64,000 nt of DNA from a bacterium (GCA_018223105.1 JAAEYY010000004.1:1-64000); one strand, 5' to 3'; positions 26,062 to 36,128 are shown, counted from the stretch's first letter. Numbers and translations: made by a program. The notes: a model not told the origin generated them from the sequence alone.

Positions 26062-26754
26062 ATGAAATTTGGCGTAGTAATATTCCCCGGCTCTAATTGT
26101 GATCACGACTTAATTCATGTTTTAGAACAAGTTGGTGGTCAGCCAGTTGAAGAGCTATGGCATAAAGATACGGACCTCAAAGGCTGTACTCATATTTTTT
26201 TACCGGGTGGATTTAGCTACGGAGATTATTTGAGAAGTGGCGCTATTGCCAAACTTTCGCCTATTATGGAAAGTGTAATTGCGCATGCAAATCAAGGCGG
26301 ATTTGTAATGGGGATTTGCAATGGTTTCCAGATTCTATGTGAGAGCGGATTGCTCCCCGGTGCTCTGCTTCGCAACGAAAAGCAATTGTTTATCTGCGAT
26401 AATGTGTATTTGAAATGTGAAAACACCAATACAGCGGTTACTCACCTTTTAAGCAGCGATAAAGCTTATAAAATTCCAATCGCCCATGCTGAAGGCAGAT
26501 ACTTTGCAGATGATGCTACATTGGAAAAGCTTAAAGCGAATAAGCAAATCATTTTCAGCTATTGCGATGCCAACGGTATTGTTGATGAAGCCAGCAATCC
26601 AAACGGAAGCAAGATGAATATTGCCGGAGTTTGCAATGAGGGATTCAATGTCTTCGGGATGATGCCTCATCCGGAACGAGCAGCGTCTGCCGATTTGTTC
26701 AACGAAGATGGACTCGCTTTCTTTCAGGCTTTACTTACAGAAGTAAGCGCCTAA
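26062..26754 (+). CDS. purQ: Phosphoribosylformylglycinamidine synthase subunit PurQ
   Basis: 230 residues, the length of a stand-alone glutaminase subunit. The oxyanion and nucleophile region reads FVMGICNGFQIL, with the catalytic cysteine, and the C-terminal MMPHPERAAS provides the His-Glu pair. It hydrolyses glutamine and passes ammonia to PurL in the fourth step of purine synthesis. Many Bacteroidota instead carry a single large PurL with a fused glutaminase domain, so a separate PurQ implies separate purL and purS genes elsewhere. The ATG sits four bases from a promoter element. Confidence 0.93.
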   Translation: MKFGVVIFPGSNCDHDLIHVLEQVGGQPVEELWHKDTDLKGCTHIFLPGGFSYGDYLRSGAIAKLSPIMESVIAHANQGGFVMGICNGFQILCESGLLPGALLRNEKQLFICDNVYLKCENTNTAVTHLLSSDKAYKIPIAHAEGRYFADDATLEKLKANKQIIFSYCDANGIVDEASNPNGSKMNIAGVCNEGFNVFGMMPHPERAASADLFNEDGLAFFQALLTEVSA

Positions 26755-27603
26755 TTACTTCGTAAAGTTAAATACCTTCTGGTTACTACTTCCGAAGACT
26801 CCCAATCCACCTTCAATGTTGGTGTGAATAATGGTAGGCTCTGTAAAAGGGTTATCCGGGTCAAAGGTGAAATTGGCATACGAATTCATAGAACGATTAT
26901 AGAGGTATAGATCTCTACTTATCGATTGAAGCACCATGTAGAAATCAAGGGTGTTGTCATATTCAATCTTATAACCTCTTCCCGTTTGATCAATAGATTC
27001 CCCATCTCTGTCCTTGTCGTCTGCTAAGTATAGTGGCGTCTCGTATTGAATCTGCTCCGTCCCAAAACCACTGCTATAACGGCCTAGTAATTGGTAATAA
27101 TGACCTTCTCCCGGCATATCCTGAAAGGAGGATTCAAATAGCATTTCACTGATACCAAATCGCGGGTTTACGGGTATAGAATCGTAATCCATTTTAATGC
27201 CTTCAATGGTATTAAAGGGTATGGTAGTTTGACTGGTGATTTTCTTCCCATCCACGGTTGTTATTTCCAAATAATAGGTATCTCCTGCTTTTTGAAAATC
27301 TATGCTATCATTAAATTGATATTCTTCAAGCGTTGAGTTGTATTCTAAGGTAATGGTCTCATTTGGACCTATTATTTTAACAACTGCATCCGTTACAGGG
27401 TCGTAATCTTCAAACTCAGTATCTACGGGGCCAAAGATTTTTTTTGAATGATAAAGCTCTGCTTTAATCTGTGCTTGATCAGCAAATAGAACGCAATACA
27501 CTGATATTTGATCCTCTGCTTCGGGGTTTGGAAGTTTTTTCAAAAACTGATCTTCACAACTTATGAAAACCAGACCTATGATGATGTAAATTAAGTTTTT
27601 CAT
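26755..27603 (-). CDS. DUF4249 outer-membrane lipoprotein
   Basis: 282 residues. The signal peptide ends LVFISC, a lipobox with Cys16. The rest is beta-rich, with segments typical of DUF4249 (VVKIIGPNETITLEYN and GDTYYLEITTVDGKKITSQT). DUF4249 proteins are encoded with TonB-dependent receptors and are believed to be surface-exposed partners in substrate capture. Here the ATG shares one base with the receptor stop (27603), so the two genes are co-translated. The ligand is unknown. Confidence 0.85.
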   Translation of the reverse strand: MKNLIYIIIGLVFISCEDQFLKKLPNPEAEDQISVYCVLFADQAQIKAELYHSKKIFGPVDTEFEDYDPVTDAVVKIIGPNETITLEYNSTLEEYQFNDSIDFQKAGDTYYLEITTVDGKKITSQTTIPFNTIEGIKMDYDSIPVNPRFGISEMLFESSFQDMPGEGHYYQLLGRYSSGFGTEQIQYETPLYLADDKDRDGESIDQTGRGYKIEYDNTLDFYMVLQSISRDLYLYNRSMNSYANFTFDPDNPFTEPTIIHTNIEGGLGVFGSSNQKVFNFTK

Positions 27604-29975
27604 TAGTTAAATTTTAAAGACCATGAGATTGAAGGAAGGATTGGGAAGAGCGATATCTGGTAAAGGTTACGCTCGCTATTGTCCGTTTGCCAGTTATCAT
27701 CCGGATCATCAACAATGGCCATATAGAAGAACGGATTTGAGCGGCTATATGCATTGTAAACGCTAAACTCGAAGGTTCTTTCATTTCCTTTTGCCGTTGT
27801 TTTAGAGAGTTGAAGCCCTAAATCAAGTCTGTGATAAGCTCGCATTCTATGGCTGTTTTTCTCCCCGTAATTGTATACCGATCGATAGTCTAAAATATTG
27901 CTTCCAAAGTATTCTTGATAGGCCACACCTTTAGATGTTGTGGTTGCTAAAGAAATAGCGTTACCCGTTCCATAAACCCAAACCCCTGAGATTTTCACAC
28001 GGTCTGAGATTTTATAGATTCCTACAAGAGATATATCGTGTCTACGATCGTATTTGGCGTAAAATGGTTTGCCGTTGTTTAGGTCGTCGTATTGCAAGGT
28101 GGTCCAAGAAAGAGTATAGCCAATCCAACCGCTAAAAGCTCCATATTTCTTCTGTATGAAGAGCTCTGCTCCGTAGCTTTCTCCTTCACCGGCCGTCACT
28201 TTATCTTGCCAATCGCCGAAAGAAACTCCATTTCCATCAAACTCAGGAGCGAGGAAGCTACTGCCTTCTTTATATCCCAAAATATTATTCATGGTTTTAT
28301 AGTAGGCCTCTAAGGTGATAGAGAAATTGCCTTTGGCGATGTCTTTGGCAACTCCAATGGCTACTTGCTGAGAACGCTGAGGTTTTACTCTGTTTGTAGT
28401 TGGAACCCAAAGGTCGGTTGGTAGTCCTAGTCCGGTATTGCTCAATAGATGGATGTACTGATTCATCATAGCATAGCTCGCCTTTAATGAGAAAGAGTTT
28501 GTAAGGAGATAGGCCATTGAGAGTCGAGGCTCCGGGTTAATGTAATTTACTTCGCCTTGATAAAAATGGCTGATGCGAAGACCTCCATTAATTTTCCAAA
28601 CATCAATGGGTTTGTAGGTATCTTCTATATAAATACCGCTTTCAAATGCATTGGTAATATTATCACCTTCGATTGTAGGGAAATCCGTTCCTTTTATAAC
28701 CACTGCATTTGGATTAAACTGATGATAAGTGACAACAGCTCCTGTCTTAATTGAATGCTGCGGGCTATGGAAATAATCTAAATCGTACTTCAGAGTTAAG
28801 TCGCGAATACTCGAACCGAAATTGAGTTCAAATACATCGTCATCCGTTTCTGTTTCAGCATTGATTCCCAAATCGAATTTACTAAGAACAAAAGAGGTGT
28901 TAGAGAACATTTTCTTGTTCATTAATCGGTTCCAGCGAAGGGTAGTGGTGTAGTTCCCCCAGCCGAGGTTTCCTTTTTCGGTAAGATCATCGAAGCTATA
29001 ACGGTAATAGAATTTATCTTTTCCGAAGTATCCACTGAGATAGAGACGATCTTTTTCGCTGAGATCATAGTTCAATTTGGCATTAAAATCGTGAAAGAAA
29101 TAACCGAAAGTCTCGCCACCTGAAGCAGCAAAGATTAAGGGTTGTGCCAGTATATCGATATAGGTTCTTCGCGCAGCAATAACAAATGAGCCTTTCCCTT
29201 TTAAACCGGGAATAGGTCCTTCAAAAACACCTCTGGATGATATTATACCAATTCCTAATTCTCCGGTATATTTTTCGCGGTTTCCTTCCTTCATGCTCAT
29301 ATCGATAACAGAGGAGAGTCGACCGCCATAACGCGCCGGGAAACCTCCTTTTATTAGCTCCACACTCTTAAGCGCGTCACCATTAAAGAGCGAAAAGAAA
29401 CCAAATAGGTGAGAAGCGTTATAAACAACAGCATCATCCAAAATGATTAAGTTTTGATCGGGGCCACCTCCTCGAACATAGATTCCGGATTGACCTTCGG
29501 AACCGCTTTGAACACCAGGCATGAGCTGGATGGTTTTTAGAACGTCTTTTTCGCCCAGGAAGGTAGGAATATCCTTAATCTGCTGAATGGGGATATCGAT
29601 ACTACTCATTTGTACCTTCTTACTTTCTTCCACCTTTCTCGCCGCCACAACCTTCACTTCGCCAATGGCATTGGGAGCATCGCCTAAACTTGCATTGTAG
29701 GTAGTATCTGCATTGAGGTTGATCATTAAGGTATCTACCTTATAACCTATAAATGAATAGATGATACGGTATTCTCCCGCAGGGAGAGTTAAGGAATAGA
29801 ATCCGTATTTATTGGTGGTTGTTCCAATTTTCAAATCTGCTTCATAAATACTTACTCCGGGAAGCAGTTCACGGCTTCCGGCTTCTGTGATAGTACCTGA
29901 AATAGTATACTGTTGTGCTAAGGTGAATAATGAAGATCCAATCAAAGCCAAAATGAACGCGAGGCGTCTAATCAT
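27603..29975 (-). CDS. TonB-dependent outer-membrane receptor with carboxypeptidase-like N-domain
   Basis: 790 residues. After the signal peptide (about residues 1-20) comes a carboxypeptidase-regulatory-like domain (GTITEAGSRELLPGVSIYEA). The plug follows (PTFLGEKDVLKTIQLMPGVQSGSEGQSGIYVRGG, residues about 138-180) and then a beta-barrel ending IFPILPSISWSLKFN with a final aromatic-rich strand. TonB-dependent receptors import ligands too large for porins. It pairs with the DUF4249 lipoprotein in one operon. It is not a SusC-type glycan receptor by length; the ligand is unknown. Confidence 0.9.
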   Translation of the reverse strand: MIRRLAFILALIGSSLFTLAQQYTISGTITEAGSRELLPGVSIYEADLKIGTTTNKYGFYSLTLPAGEYRIIYSFIGYKVDTLMINLNADTTYNASLGDAPNAIGEVKVVAARKVEESKKVQMSSIDIPIQQIKDIPTFLGEKDVLKTIQLMPGVQSGSEGQSGIYVRGGGPDQNLIILDDAVVYNASHLFGFFSLFNGDALKSVELIKGGFPARYGGRLSSVIDMSMKEGNREKYTGELGIGIISSRGVFEGPIPGLKGKGSFVIAARRTYIDILAQPLIFAASGGETFGYFFHDFNAKLNYDLSEKDRLYLSGYFGKDKFYYRYSFDDLTEKGNLGWGNYTTTLRWNRLMNKKMFSNTSFVLSKFDLGINAETETDDDVFELNFGSSIRDLTLKYDLDYFHSPQHSIKTGAVVTYHQFNPNAVVIKGTDFPTIEGDNITNAFESGIYIEDTYKPIDVWKINGGLRISHFYQGEVNYINPEPRLSMAYLLTNSFSLKASYAMMNQYIHLLSNTGLGLPTDLWVPTTNRVKPQRSQQVAIGVAKDIAKGNFSITLEAYYKTMNNILGYKEGSSFLAPEFDGNGVSFGDWQDKVTAGEGESYGAELFIQKKYGAFSGWIGYTLSWTTLQYDDLNNGKPFYAKYDRRHDISLVGIYKISDRVKISGVWVYGTGNAISLATTTSKGVAYQEYFGSNILDYRSVYNYGEKNSHRMRAYHRLDLGLQLSKTTAKGNERTFEFSVYNAYSRSNPFFYMAIVDDPDDNWQTDNSERNLYQISLFPILPSISWSLKFN

Positions 29976-30056
29976 GCTGCAAGAATATATTCGTTTGCAG
30001 CTTAAACGACATTAGTAGATGAAAAGTTACAATTAGATTAAAAATAATTGGATGAA

Positions 30057-31259
30057 TTAACCAGCGTCTATAAAATCCTGTAAATAAGCGTACTCATTTG
30101 TGAGCTTACCCCCTTCTGTAATGGTGGCATTTTTAATGATATCGTCTTTGTCGCCCTCAATAATAAGTGGTAAGACGTGCTTTTTTAGCAGTGCGCCAAA
30201 TTCTTCGCTGGCATTTACCGGTAACTCTGTAGGTAAATTGGTTACTGCCATAATATCAATGGTATCCTCGCCGAAGGGCTCAACTTGTTTTTGTTGAGAC
30301 TTAGACCAGCCAAAAGTGGGGTGATAGATGTCGGTGGCTTCCATCGTAATGGGTACTGATCCTTCTACATCGCAGGTGATATCGGCAATTACTTTAATCC
30401 TAAAATCAGCTTTAGCGGTATCTTCTTTAGTGAAAAGTGGGGGCATATCATCCTCCCAATACATTCCGTTGATTAGAATATCGGTCTGAGAAAGAAAGGG
30501 TTTAAATTTTCCTCGATATGCTTCATGATTTTCGTAAAAATGAGCAGTATCCCAATCGCTACCATCTATTCTCTCGTAGATGTCTTGATTGTCGAGTTGG
30601 GTAAATACAGGTTCTTCAGATTCGCTGTTTAAAAAGTCTTCCTTGCTCCATTCTTTGATCCCCATGATATCGAGAACCTCTCTAATACCCGCTGCAACTC
30701 TTCCTGTGCCGGTATAGGCGATTTTTACCGGTCCGGGATGTATAAATTTGAGGAGATCCATGCATTGCTCAAAACCCTGACTCTTATAAGCAGGAGGCAA
30801 CTCAAAACGACCTGTTTTTGTGCCCCAAGTTAGAAATGCATTATAGGTTCCTACGATTCCGGCCCATTTACCAAAACCTAAAATTCGGCCGCCTTGTGGC
30901 CAAACCAAGGTTTCGTAATCTATGAGTTTAATTCTTTTATTTACAATGTTTTGAAGCAGTTTTCGATTGTAATCCTGTGCCTTAATGGTATGCGAAAAGA
31001 ACATATAGGTTTTACCCGCAATAAGTTGGTCTATAGGCACTTCTTTAATCCCGAGAAGAAGGTCGCATAGCTCCATGTTTTCGCCCAAAAGTACACCTGC
31101 ATCCAGGTAATCTTCAATGGGTATTGCCCTTGCAGGAGAAGGCTCTATGAAGATTTTTATTTCCGGATAATCTCGAAGTAGCTCTGCGCATTGTTTAGGG
31201 CTCAAGGCTACTCTTTTATCTGCCGGTTCTTTGAATTCGCGGATAAGACCGATGTTCAT
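30057..31259 (-). CDS. Saccharopine/alanine-dehydrogenase-like oxidoreductase
   Basis: 400 residues. The N-terminal half (MNIGLIREFKEPADKRVALSP) and FSHTIKAQDYNRKLL match the AlaDh/PNT N-terminal domain as seen in lysine-forming saccharopine dehydrogenase. The C-terminal half holds the glycine-rich PVKIAYTGTGRVAAGIREVL dinucleotide loop. The family oxidises saccharopine to lysine and 2-oxoglutarate using NAD, or acts on related substrates. No lysine genes are nearby, so the substrate stays open. A terminator hairpin at 31311-31337 lies upstream, ending the previous gene. Confidence 0.75.
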   Translation of the reverse strand: MNIGLIREFKEPADKRVALSPKQCAELLRDYPEIKIFIEPSPARAIPIEDYLDAGVLLGENMELCDLLLGIKEVPIDQLIAGKTYMFFSHTIKAQDYNRKLLQNIVNKRIKLIDYETLVWPQGGRILGFGKWAGIVGTYNAFLTWGTKTGRFELPPAYKSQGFEQCMDLLKFIHPGPVKIAYTGTGRVAAGIREVLDIMGIKEWSKEDFLNSESEEPVFTQLDNQDIYERIDGSDWDTAHFYENHEAYRGKFKPFLSQTDILINGMYWEDDMPPLFTKEDTAKADFRIKVIADITCDVEGSVPITMEATDIYHPTFGWSKSQQKQVEPFGEDTIDIMAVTNLPTELPVNASEEFGALLKKHVLPLIIEGDKDDIIKNATITEGGKLTNEYAYLQDFIDAG

Positions 31260-31310
31260 GGCGTGAAAGATACGTCTTTACATCATAGATTTAAATTTCA
31301 ATACATTAAA

Positions 31311-31337
31311 AAGCGAACCTGAAAATCAGGTCCGCTT
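31311..31337 (-). terminator. Intrinsic terminator after the ARPP-1 gene
   Basis: A 12-bp stem (31311-31322 with 31326-31337, one G-U pair) around a 3-base loop. On the minus strand it ends CGCTTTTTAAT, supplying the T-tract. It ends the rhodanese-ARPP-1 transcript and separates it from the dehydrogenase gene downstream. Confidence 0.8.
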
Positions 31338-31382
31338 ATCTTACACAATCCACCAAGGCAGAACAAGGGTTAATTGGCAATC

Positions 31383-32402
31383 TTAATCATCGTTCAGTAT
31401 GCTCATATGGAGCGTTTTGTTATTTACTTTTAGATCTGTTCCTTTTTCTTTAATGAGCTCTTCTTGCTTGTCTTCAGCCAGTAATTCTCTAATAAATTCA
31501 TCGACTTGTGCTGTAGTAACAGTGAGCTCACCTTCTACTTGCAATGCTTCAACCACATAGCTTTCCAAAAGAGATTCCAATTGTTTATTCAGTAAGTCTT
31601 GAGATGAGAAAAGCTCTGCACCTAAAATATTGGATCCGGAGACAATCACAAAGCCAATAAGATTATCTACATTCAGCAGTTTTGCTTTAAAATGTTCTTT
31701 AATCTCCGACACTTGCTTTTGAAATTCTTCCGAGTTTTTAATGTCTTTAAAGGACCCCGTTGAAGAATTAGCTCCTGCTTTTTCGTGGGTCTTGCTAATT
31801 TCTGACCATACTTCGCCTTGGTTTTTGTCAACCACTACTTTCTTTCTGACCTGATTTCCGGCGATACCATAATAGCCTTTAAAGTCGGTTCCGGTGCCGT
31901 TTTGCGACCAGCGTCCGTGTTCCACACAGAAAACCTTTACCAGCACATTTTTAGCATCGGGAGGTAGAATAAGTTGTTCGCCTATGGCGCGATCTTGTTT
32001 ACCGCCGAGCACAATCTCACCCGCCATAATAAAGATGGTGTCTTTGCCGAGATTGGTAATACTTACGGTGTTAACGGTACCGCTGCTACTCACTTCGTGT
32101 ATGGCAATAGCGCCGGTATCCAGAGCTTCTTGAAGACTGAGGTAATTGGGAGATATTTTACTCTCCTCTTCAAATTCTTTAGTAGCGATAATGGGGTAAA
32201 TCCGCATATCGTTTTTGGTCCACTCGTCTTCTACCACTTTAAGGGAATCGATCATGGCTTCATATCTGGTATTATCAATATCCGGAGATGTGAAGCTGTA
32301 ATTCACCGAGTGGTACATTGATAGGTTTACATTTTGCGAGTTGAACTGAGCAAAACCGGTAATAGTCAGAAGCAATAAGGTAAGTGTAAGTAGCTTTTTC
32401 AT
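31383..32402 (-). CDS. Secreted ARPP-1-domain protein
   Basis: 339 residues with a signal peptide (about residues 1-18, ending TGFAQ). The central conserved segment is IFIMAGEIVLGGKQDRAI followed by LPPDAKNVLVKVFCVEHGRW (residues about 122-168), characteristic of ARPP-1 proteins. That family is widespread in bacteria but has no assigned chemistry. The C-terminal 90 residues are predicted helical and may be a separate interaction region. It follows the rhodanese gene after a single base. Confidence 0.75.
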   Translation of the reverse strand: MKKLLTLTLLLLTITGFAQFNSQNVNLSMYHSVNYSFTSPDIDNTRYEAMIDSLKVVEDEWTKNDMRIYPIIATKEFEEESKISPNYLSLQEALDTGAIAIHEVSSSGTVNTVSITNLGKDTIFIMAGEIVLGGKQDRAIGEQLILPPDAKNVLVKVFCVEHGRWSQNGTGTDFKGYYGIAGNQVRKKVVVDKNQGEVWSEISKTHEKAGANSSTGSFKDIKNSEEFQKQVSEIKEHFKAKLLNVDNLIGFVIVSGSNILGAELFSSQDLLNKQLESLLESYVVEALQVEGELTVTTAQVDEFIRELLAEDKQEELIKEKGTDLKVNNKTLHMSILNDD

Positions 32403-32403
32403 G

Positions 32404-33018
32404 TTAATCTTGATTTTCTGCAGGTGAGACTTCGGGATTTGGATCTTCTAAGTTTGGTGTAAAAACGGCAGTGCCTTCCATAGGCATTACTTCCGACGGA
32501 AGCGGAATCAGCTGAGCAAGCTCGTAGATGTTTTTATAGCCATATCCGTAGAGGTTGATGAAAGTGGGGATGTTTAGTGCTAAAGGCGGTCCTTTACTTA
32601 CATAAAATAGGTTGTCATTCATGAAATTGTTATTACAATAAATCAGGATTCGAGTGTTGGAGTCCGGGATTACTTTGGCCAGTTTTTCTTCGGAGAAATC
32701 GGAGAAGTTAAGATGTACAGCACCTTTAACATGTTTGGCATCATACATCGCTTTTGAACGTGTATCAAGGATGATGGTGTTTGAATCTTGAGCCATCGCC
32801 CAGAAGCTATCAGCCATAACCATTCTGGTTTGTCTAAAGCTATCAACCTCGTTTGTAAGCTGAACAAAACCAGAATAATCTACCATAGAAGGATTGGTGA
32901 TTTGGGTGATGTGAGGAAGTGTCGCTTCACTTAAGTTTAGAAAGCCTAAATCACCGGGCTGCGCAGATGAAGTGCAGGCGTAAACGGTGAAAGCTAATAA
33001 ATACATAATCTTTTTCAT
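32404..33018 (-). CDS. Exported rhodanese-like protein
   Basis: 204 residues from the ATG at 33018, which opens a signal peptide (KIMYLLAFTVYACTSSAQ); an upstream frame to 33042 adds only eight residues. The rhodanese domain includes NTIILDTRSKAMYDAKHVKG, LNFSDFSEE and the active-site loop ILIYCNNNF, where the cysteine would carry a persulfide. The position after the signal peptide puts it in the periplasm, so sulfur transfer or redox handling there is inferred. It forms a two-gene transcript with ARPP-1. Confidence 0.75.
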   Translation of the reverse strand: MKKIMYLLAFTVYACTSSAQPGDLGFLNLSEATLPHITQITNPSMVDYSGFVQLTNEVDSFRQTRMVMADSFWAMAQDSNTIILDTRSKAMYDAKHVKGAVHLNFSDFSEEKLAKVIPDSNTRILIYCNNNFMNDNLFYVSKGPPLALNIPTFINLYGYGYKNIYELAQLIPLPSEVMPMEGTAVFTPNLEDPNPEVSPAENQD

Positions 33019-33143
33019 AATCGATATCATTTTGTCTTTCAAAGTTGAGCAGAAAAAGAGCTGTAAATGAGGCTATTGAGCGAATTGTCGGCTTCAATAT
33101 GTGAAACTGTAAGATGAAGCTGTGAACCTGTATTTTAGGCAAC

Positions 33144-35054
33144 TTGGAAGGGGTGTTTTTGAGCAGTGGAGCAGAAATTTCAAAGTATATTCGTACAAGA
33201 TTGATACTATTAAGATATATATTGATTCTCCTATTTCTGTTTTCGGGCCTTTTAGGGTTTACGCAGACAAAGACTTCGAACAGTATTTTGGTGGATTCTG
33301 CCAATAAGAAGCTGAAATCCGCACCTTTAGATGCCTTTGCAATCGCAGGAAATGCTTTAGCTAAGAGTAAGAAGGAAGGAGATCGGCGAGGCGAAGCCGA
33401 AGCCAATAAAACCCTTGGCACCTTGTATTACAACAATAGCGAATACAATAAGGCCATTCCTTATTTTTTGCAAGCCGACAAGTTGTTTGAAGTCTTAAAA
33501 GACGATAAAAACAGAGAGTACGTCTTAGATTATCTAGGCAAGTGTTACGAAGCCTTGGGCGAGTTAGATAAATCAATCGGGTATTTTTCTAAAGCAGAAG
33601 ATTTGGCCGATTCTGATTCCAGCAGATTTGAATTTGCTTTTTCCAATTCCAGAGTTCAGAACAAAGCGGGAGATAAGGAATTGGCGAAGAAGAGCTTAGA
33701 GTACGAGCTGGATAATAACTCGGCCTTGGATCCTCGACAAAAAGCCAATGCTTAACTCGAGCTAGGAGGGCTTTACATTCAGGAAGATAGTGTTAAAGGG
33801 ATTGATCTGATAAAGAAGGCAGTGAGTGAAACAAAGGACAAAGCCGGAGACTCAGTTCAATTGGTCACCTTACAAAATGCGAGTAAAATTCTGAGTTATA
33901 ATGGTTTTAAGGCACAAAACAGAGATCTGCTTAATTCCGCATTGCAAGAGCCCAGTGTGCCTTCCTATACTTCCGTATCTCACTATAATTTGGGGATGGA
34001 TTACTTAGATATCAACCCGGAACTCGCAACCTACCATTTTGAACAGAGTGCTGCTCTTGTGGAAGATCAGCCCAAAACACCGGAATACATAAGAGCAGTA
34101 GAAAAGCTGAGTGAATCTTATGCTAAAGAAGGCAAATACAAAGAAGCCTTGAGCTCTTACAAGAAGTACGTAGAGCTGGTTGATTCCATGAAAATAGCAG
34201 ATCTAAAAGCAGAGCTGCGAAAAGAAGTATTGAGTGCTCAGTTTGAAGTGCAAGAGGCTCGAATTAAAGACTTGGAAGATGCTCAAATTGCCGGGGCATT
34301 GGAGTTAAAGCGACAGCAGAGAACCATTCTCGGCTTGGCGGTAGGTTTGAGCTTGTTTTTAGTCCTTACCTACTTTTTAGTGAAGAACATTCGCGATAAA
34401 CAACGCTCTAATTTGCAGATTCAACTGGCTTCGTTGCGAAGTAGAATGAATCCTCATTTCATTTTTAATTCCTTGAACTCGGTGAATGAGTATATCAGTT
34501 TGAACGATGAAGTAAAGGCCAATCATTACCTAAGTGATTTCAGCAAATTGATGCGAACGGTTTTAGATAATTCTAACCATGCTACCATCAGTTTAAGTGA
34601 AGAAATTCAAAGTTTAGAGATCTATTTAAAATTGGAGCATGCTCGATTTGAAGATCAATTCGACTATGAAATAGAAATTGAAGAAGGCCTACAAGTTCAG
34701 GCTTTGTCTATACCTCCCATGCTGATTCAACCCTACATCGAAAATGCAATCTGGCACGGGTTGAGGTACAAGGAGAACCAGGGGAACTTAGAACTCAGTT
34801 TTAGTAAGCATAAGAATAAGCTCCGGGTAGAAATTGCAGATGACGGGATAGGACGCGCACGTTCTAAGGAGATGAAAACACCTCATCAGAAGGATTATCA
34901 GAGTATGGGAATAAAGACTACGGAAGAGCGAATTCGCCTGTTAAATGAGTTGAATAAGACCTCGGTTGAAGTGAGGATTGAAGATGCATTTCCCGGGAGT
35001 GAAGATGTGGGAACCCGCGTAATTTTAAGCTTACCATTAGACTACAGTGAATAG
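33144..35054 (+). pseudogene. LytS-type sensor kinase with TPR domain, split by an in-frame stop
   Basis: One frame runs from about 33144 (TTG) to 35054 but carries a single TAA at 33753-33755, with homology-like sequence on both sides (DPRQKANA stop LELGGLYIQEDSVKG). The N-terminal part has a membrane helix (about residues 22-40) and TPR repeats. After the stop come more TPRs, a membrane helix (ILGLAVGLSLFLVLTYFLV), and a LytS-type kinase with the phosphoacceptor RMNPHFIFNSLNSVNEYI and ATP-site LIQPYIENAIWHGL. Such kinases sense an unknown signal through TPRs. The start could instead be the TTG at 33201. Unless the stop is suppressed or a read error, this kinase is inactive. Confidence 0.75.
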
Positions 35055-35802
35055 TTCAGGAAACATAAGAGTATTGATCGCCGACGATGAAAAGATGAGT
35101 CGGGATTTGATAGAGAAGTACGCACTTAAATACTGTAAGGGATTAGAAATAGTGGCAAAAGCGAAGGATGCGAATGAGGCCATAGCTAAGATACAGGAGT
35201 TCAAACCCGATTTGGTATTTTTAGATGTGGAAATGCCCTTTGGGAATGCATTTGATGTGTTGGAAGGTACATCGGAGCTTGAGTTTCAAACCATTTTCAT
35301 TACTGCTTATTCTGAGTACGCCATAAAAGCCTTCAACTACAGTGCGGCCTATTATATATTGAAACCAATAAACATTGAAGAGTTGGTGAAAGCCGTAGAT
35401 AAAGCCAAAGAGCTTATCGCCAAGGGCGAAACTTCGGTATTGAAAGAAGTATTAAAGCAGAATCTTCAAGGCGATGGAATTCAGAGGATCGTGGTCCCGG
35501 ATCAGCAGGGTTTTGAGATTATTCAAACTGCAGATATTGTTAGGATTAGCGGAAACGGGAATTATTCAGATATATATCTTAAGAGCGGAAAGAAGAAAAC
35601 CATCAGTAAAGTTTTGAAGTTCTTTTCAGATTTGGAAGACCAAAACGGGTTTATGCGGATTCATCGTTCCCATATCATCAATCTTTCCTGTGTTACCGCT
35701 TATAGGAAAGGTAGAGGAGGCACGGTTATATTAACAGATGATAGCGAAGTTGAGGTATCAGAAAGCAAGAAAAAGCAGCTATTAGATCAATTGGGTGTGT
35801 AA
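35047..35802 (+). CDS. LytTR-type response regulator
   Basis: 251 residues from a GTG overlapping the kinase stop by eight bases. The receiver domain shows IRVLIADDEKMSRD and DLVFLDVEMPFGNAF, where the aspartate in FLDVEM is the phosphoacceptor. The LytTR DNA-binding domain (about residues 150-250) includes IVRISGNGNYSDIYLKSGKK and MRIHRSHIINLSCV. It should bind direct-repeat operators and activate or repress targets when phosphorylated. Its cognate kinase is the adjacent, probably broken, LytS gene. Confidence 0.9.
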   Translation: MNSSGNIRVLIADDEKMSRDLIEKYALKYCKGLEIVAKAKDANEAIAKIQEFKPDLVFLDVEMPFGNAFDVLEGTSELEFQTIFITAYSEYAIKAFNYSAAYYILKPINIEELVKAVDKAKELIAKGETSVLKEVLKQNLQGDGIQRIVVPDQQGFEIIQTADIVRISGNGNYSDIYLKSGKKKTISKVLKFFSDLEDQNGFMRIHRSHIINLSCVTAYRKGRGGTVILTDDSEVEVSESKKKQLLDQLGV

Positions 35803-35914
35803 TAAATCCACAGCTCGGGCAATGTCGATGCCAAGAGTATTAATTTCTAAAACGTAAAGCGCTGAAAATCAGGTCTTGAAATGTCGGAATAGCCTTTGCG
35901 GTACTTATAATATC

Positions 35915-36109
35915 ATGGAAAACGCAACTAAAGAACAATTAAAAGGAAAGTGGAATCAACTCAAAGGAGTTCTCCGCCAGAAATACGGACAATTAACCGA
36001 AGATGATCTTCAATATGTTGAGGGTCAGGAAGACGAATTCATCGGTAAAATTCAGGAGAAAACCGGAGAGTCTAAAGAGAAACTAAAATCTATTATAGAT
36101 AGCATCTAA
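35915..36109 (+). CDS. CsbD family small stress protein
   Basis: 64 residues from the ATG at 35915; the upstream frame starts earlier but the CsbD domain begins at this MENATKEQLKGKWNQLKG. The length and motifs (LKGKWNQLKGVLRQKYGQL and EGQEDEFIGKIQEKTG) match CsbD, a general-stress protein of unknown molecular role. It lies downstream of the LytTR regulator with a terminator right after, so it is probably on its own short transcript. Confidence is high for the family. Confidence 0.9.
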   Translation: MENATKEQLKGKWNQLKGVLRQKYGQLTEDDLQYVEGQEDEFIGKIQEKTGESKEKLKSIIDSI

Positions 36110-36128
36110 AATCGAAATTGATGATGAT

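Noticed and set aside
32951-33421. 156-codon open frame on the minus strand
   Set aside because: It overlaps the start of the rhodanese gene and the kinase gene and shows low-complexity, non-protein-like composition.
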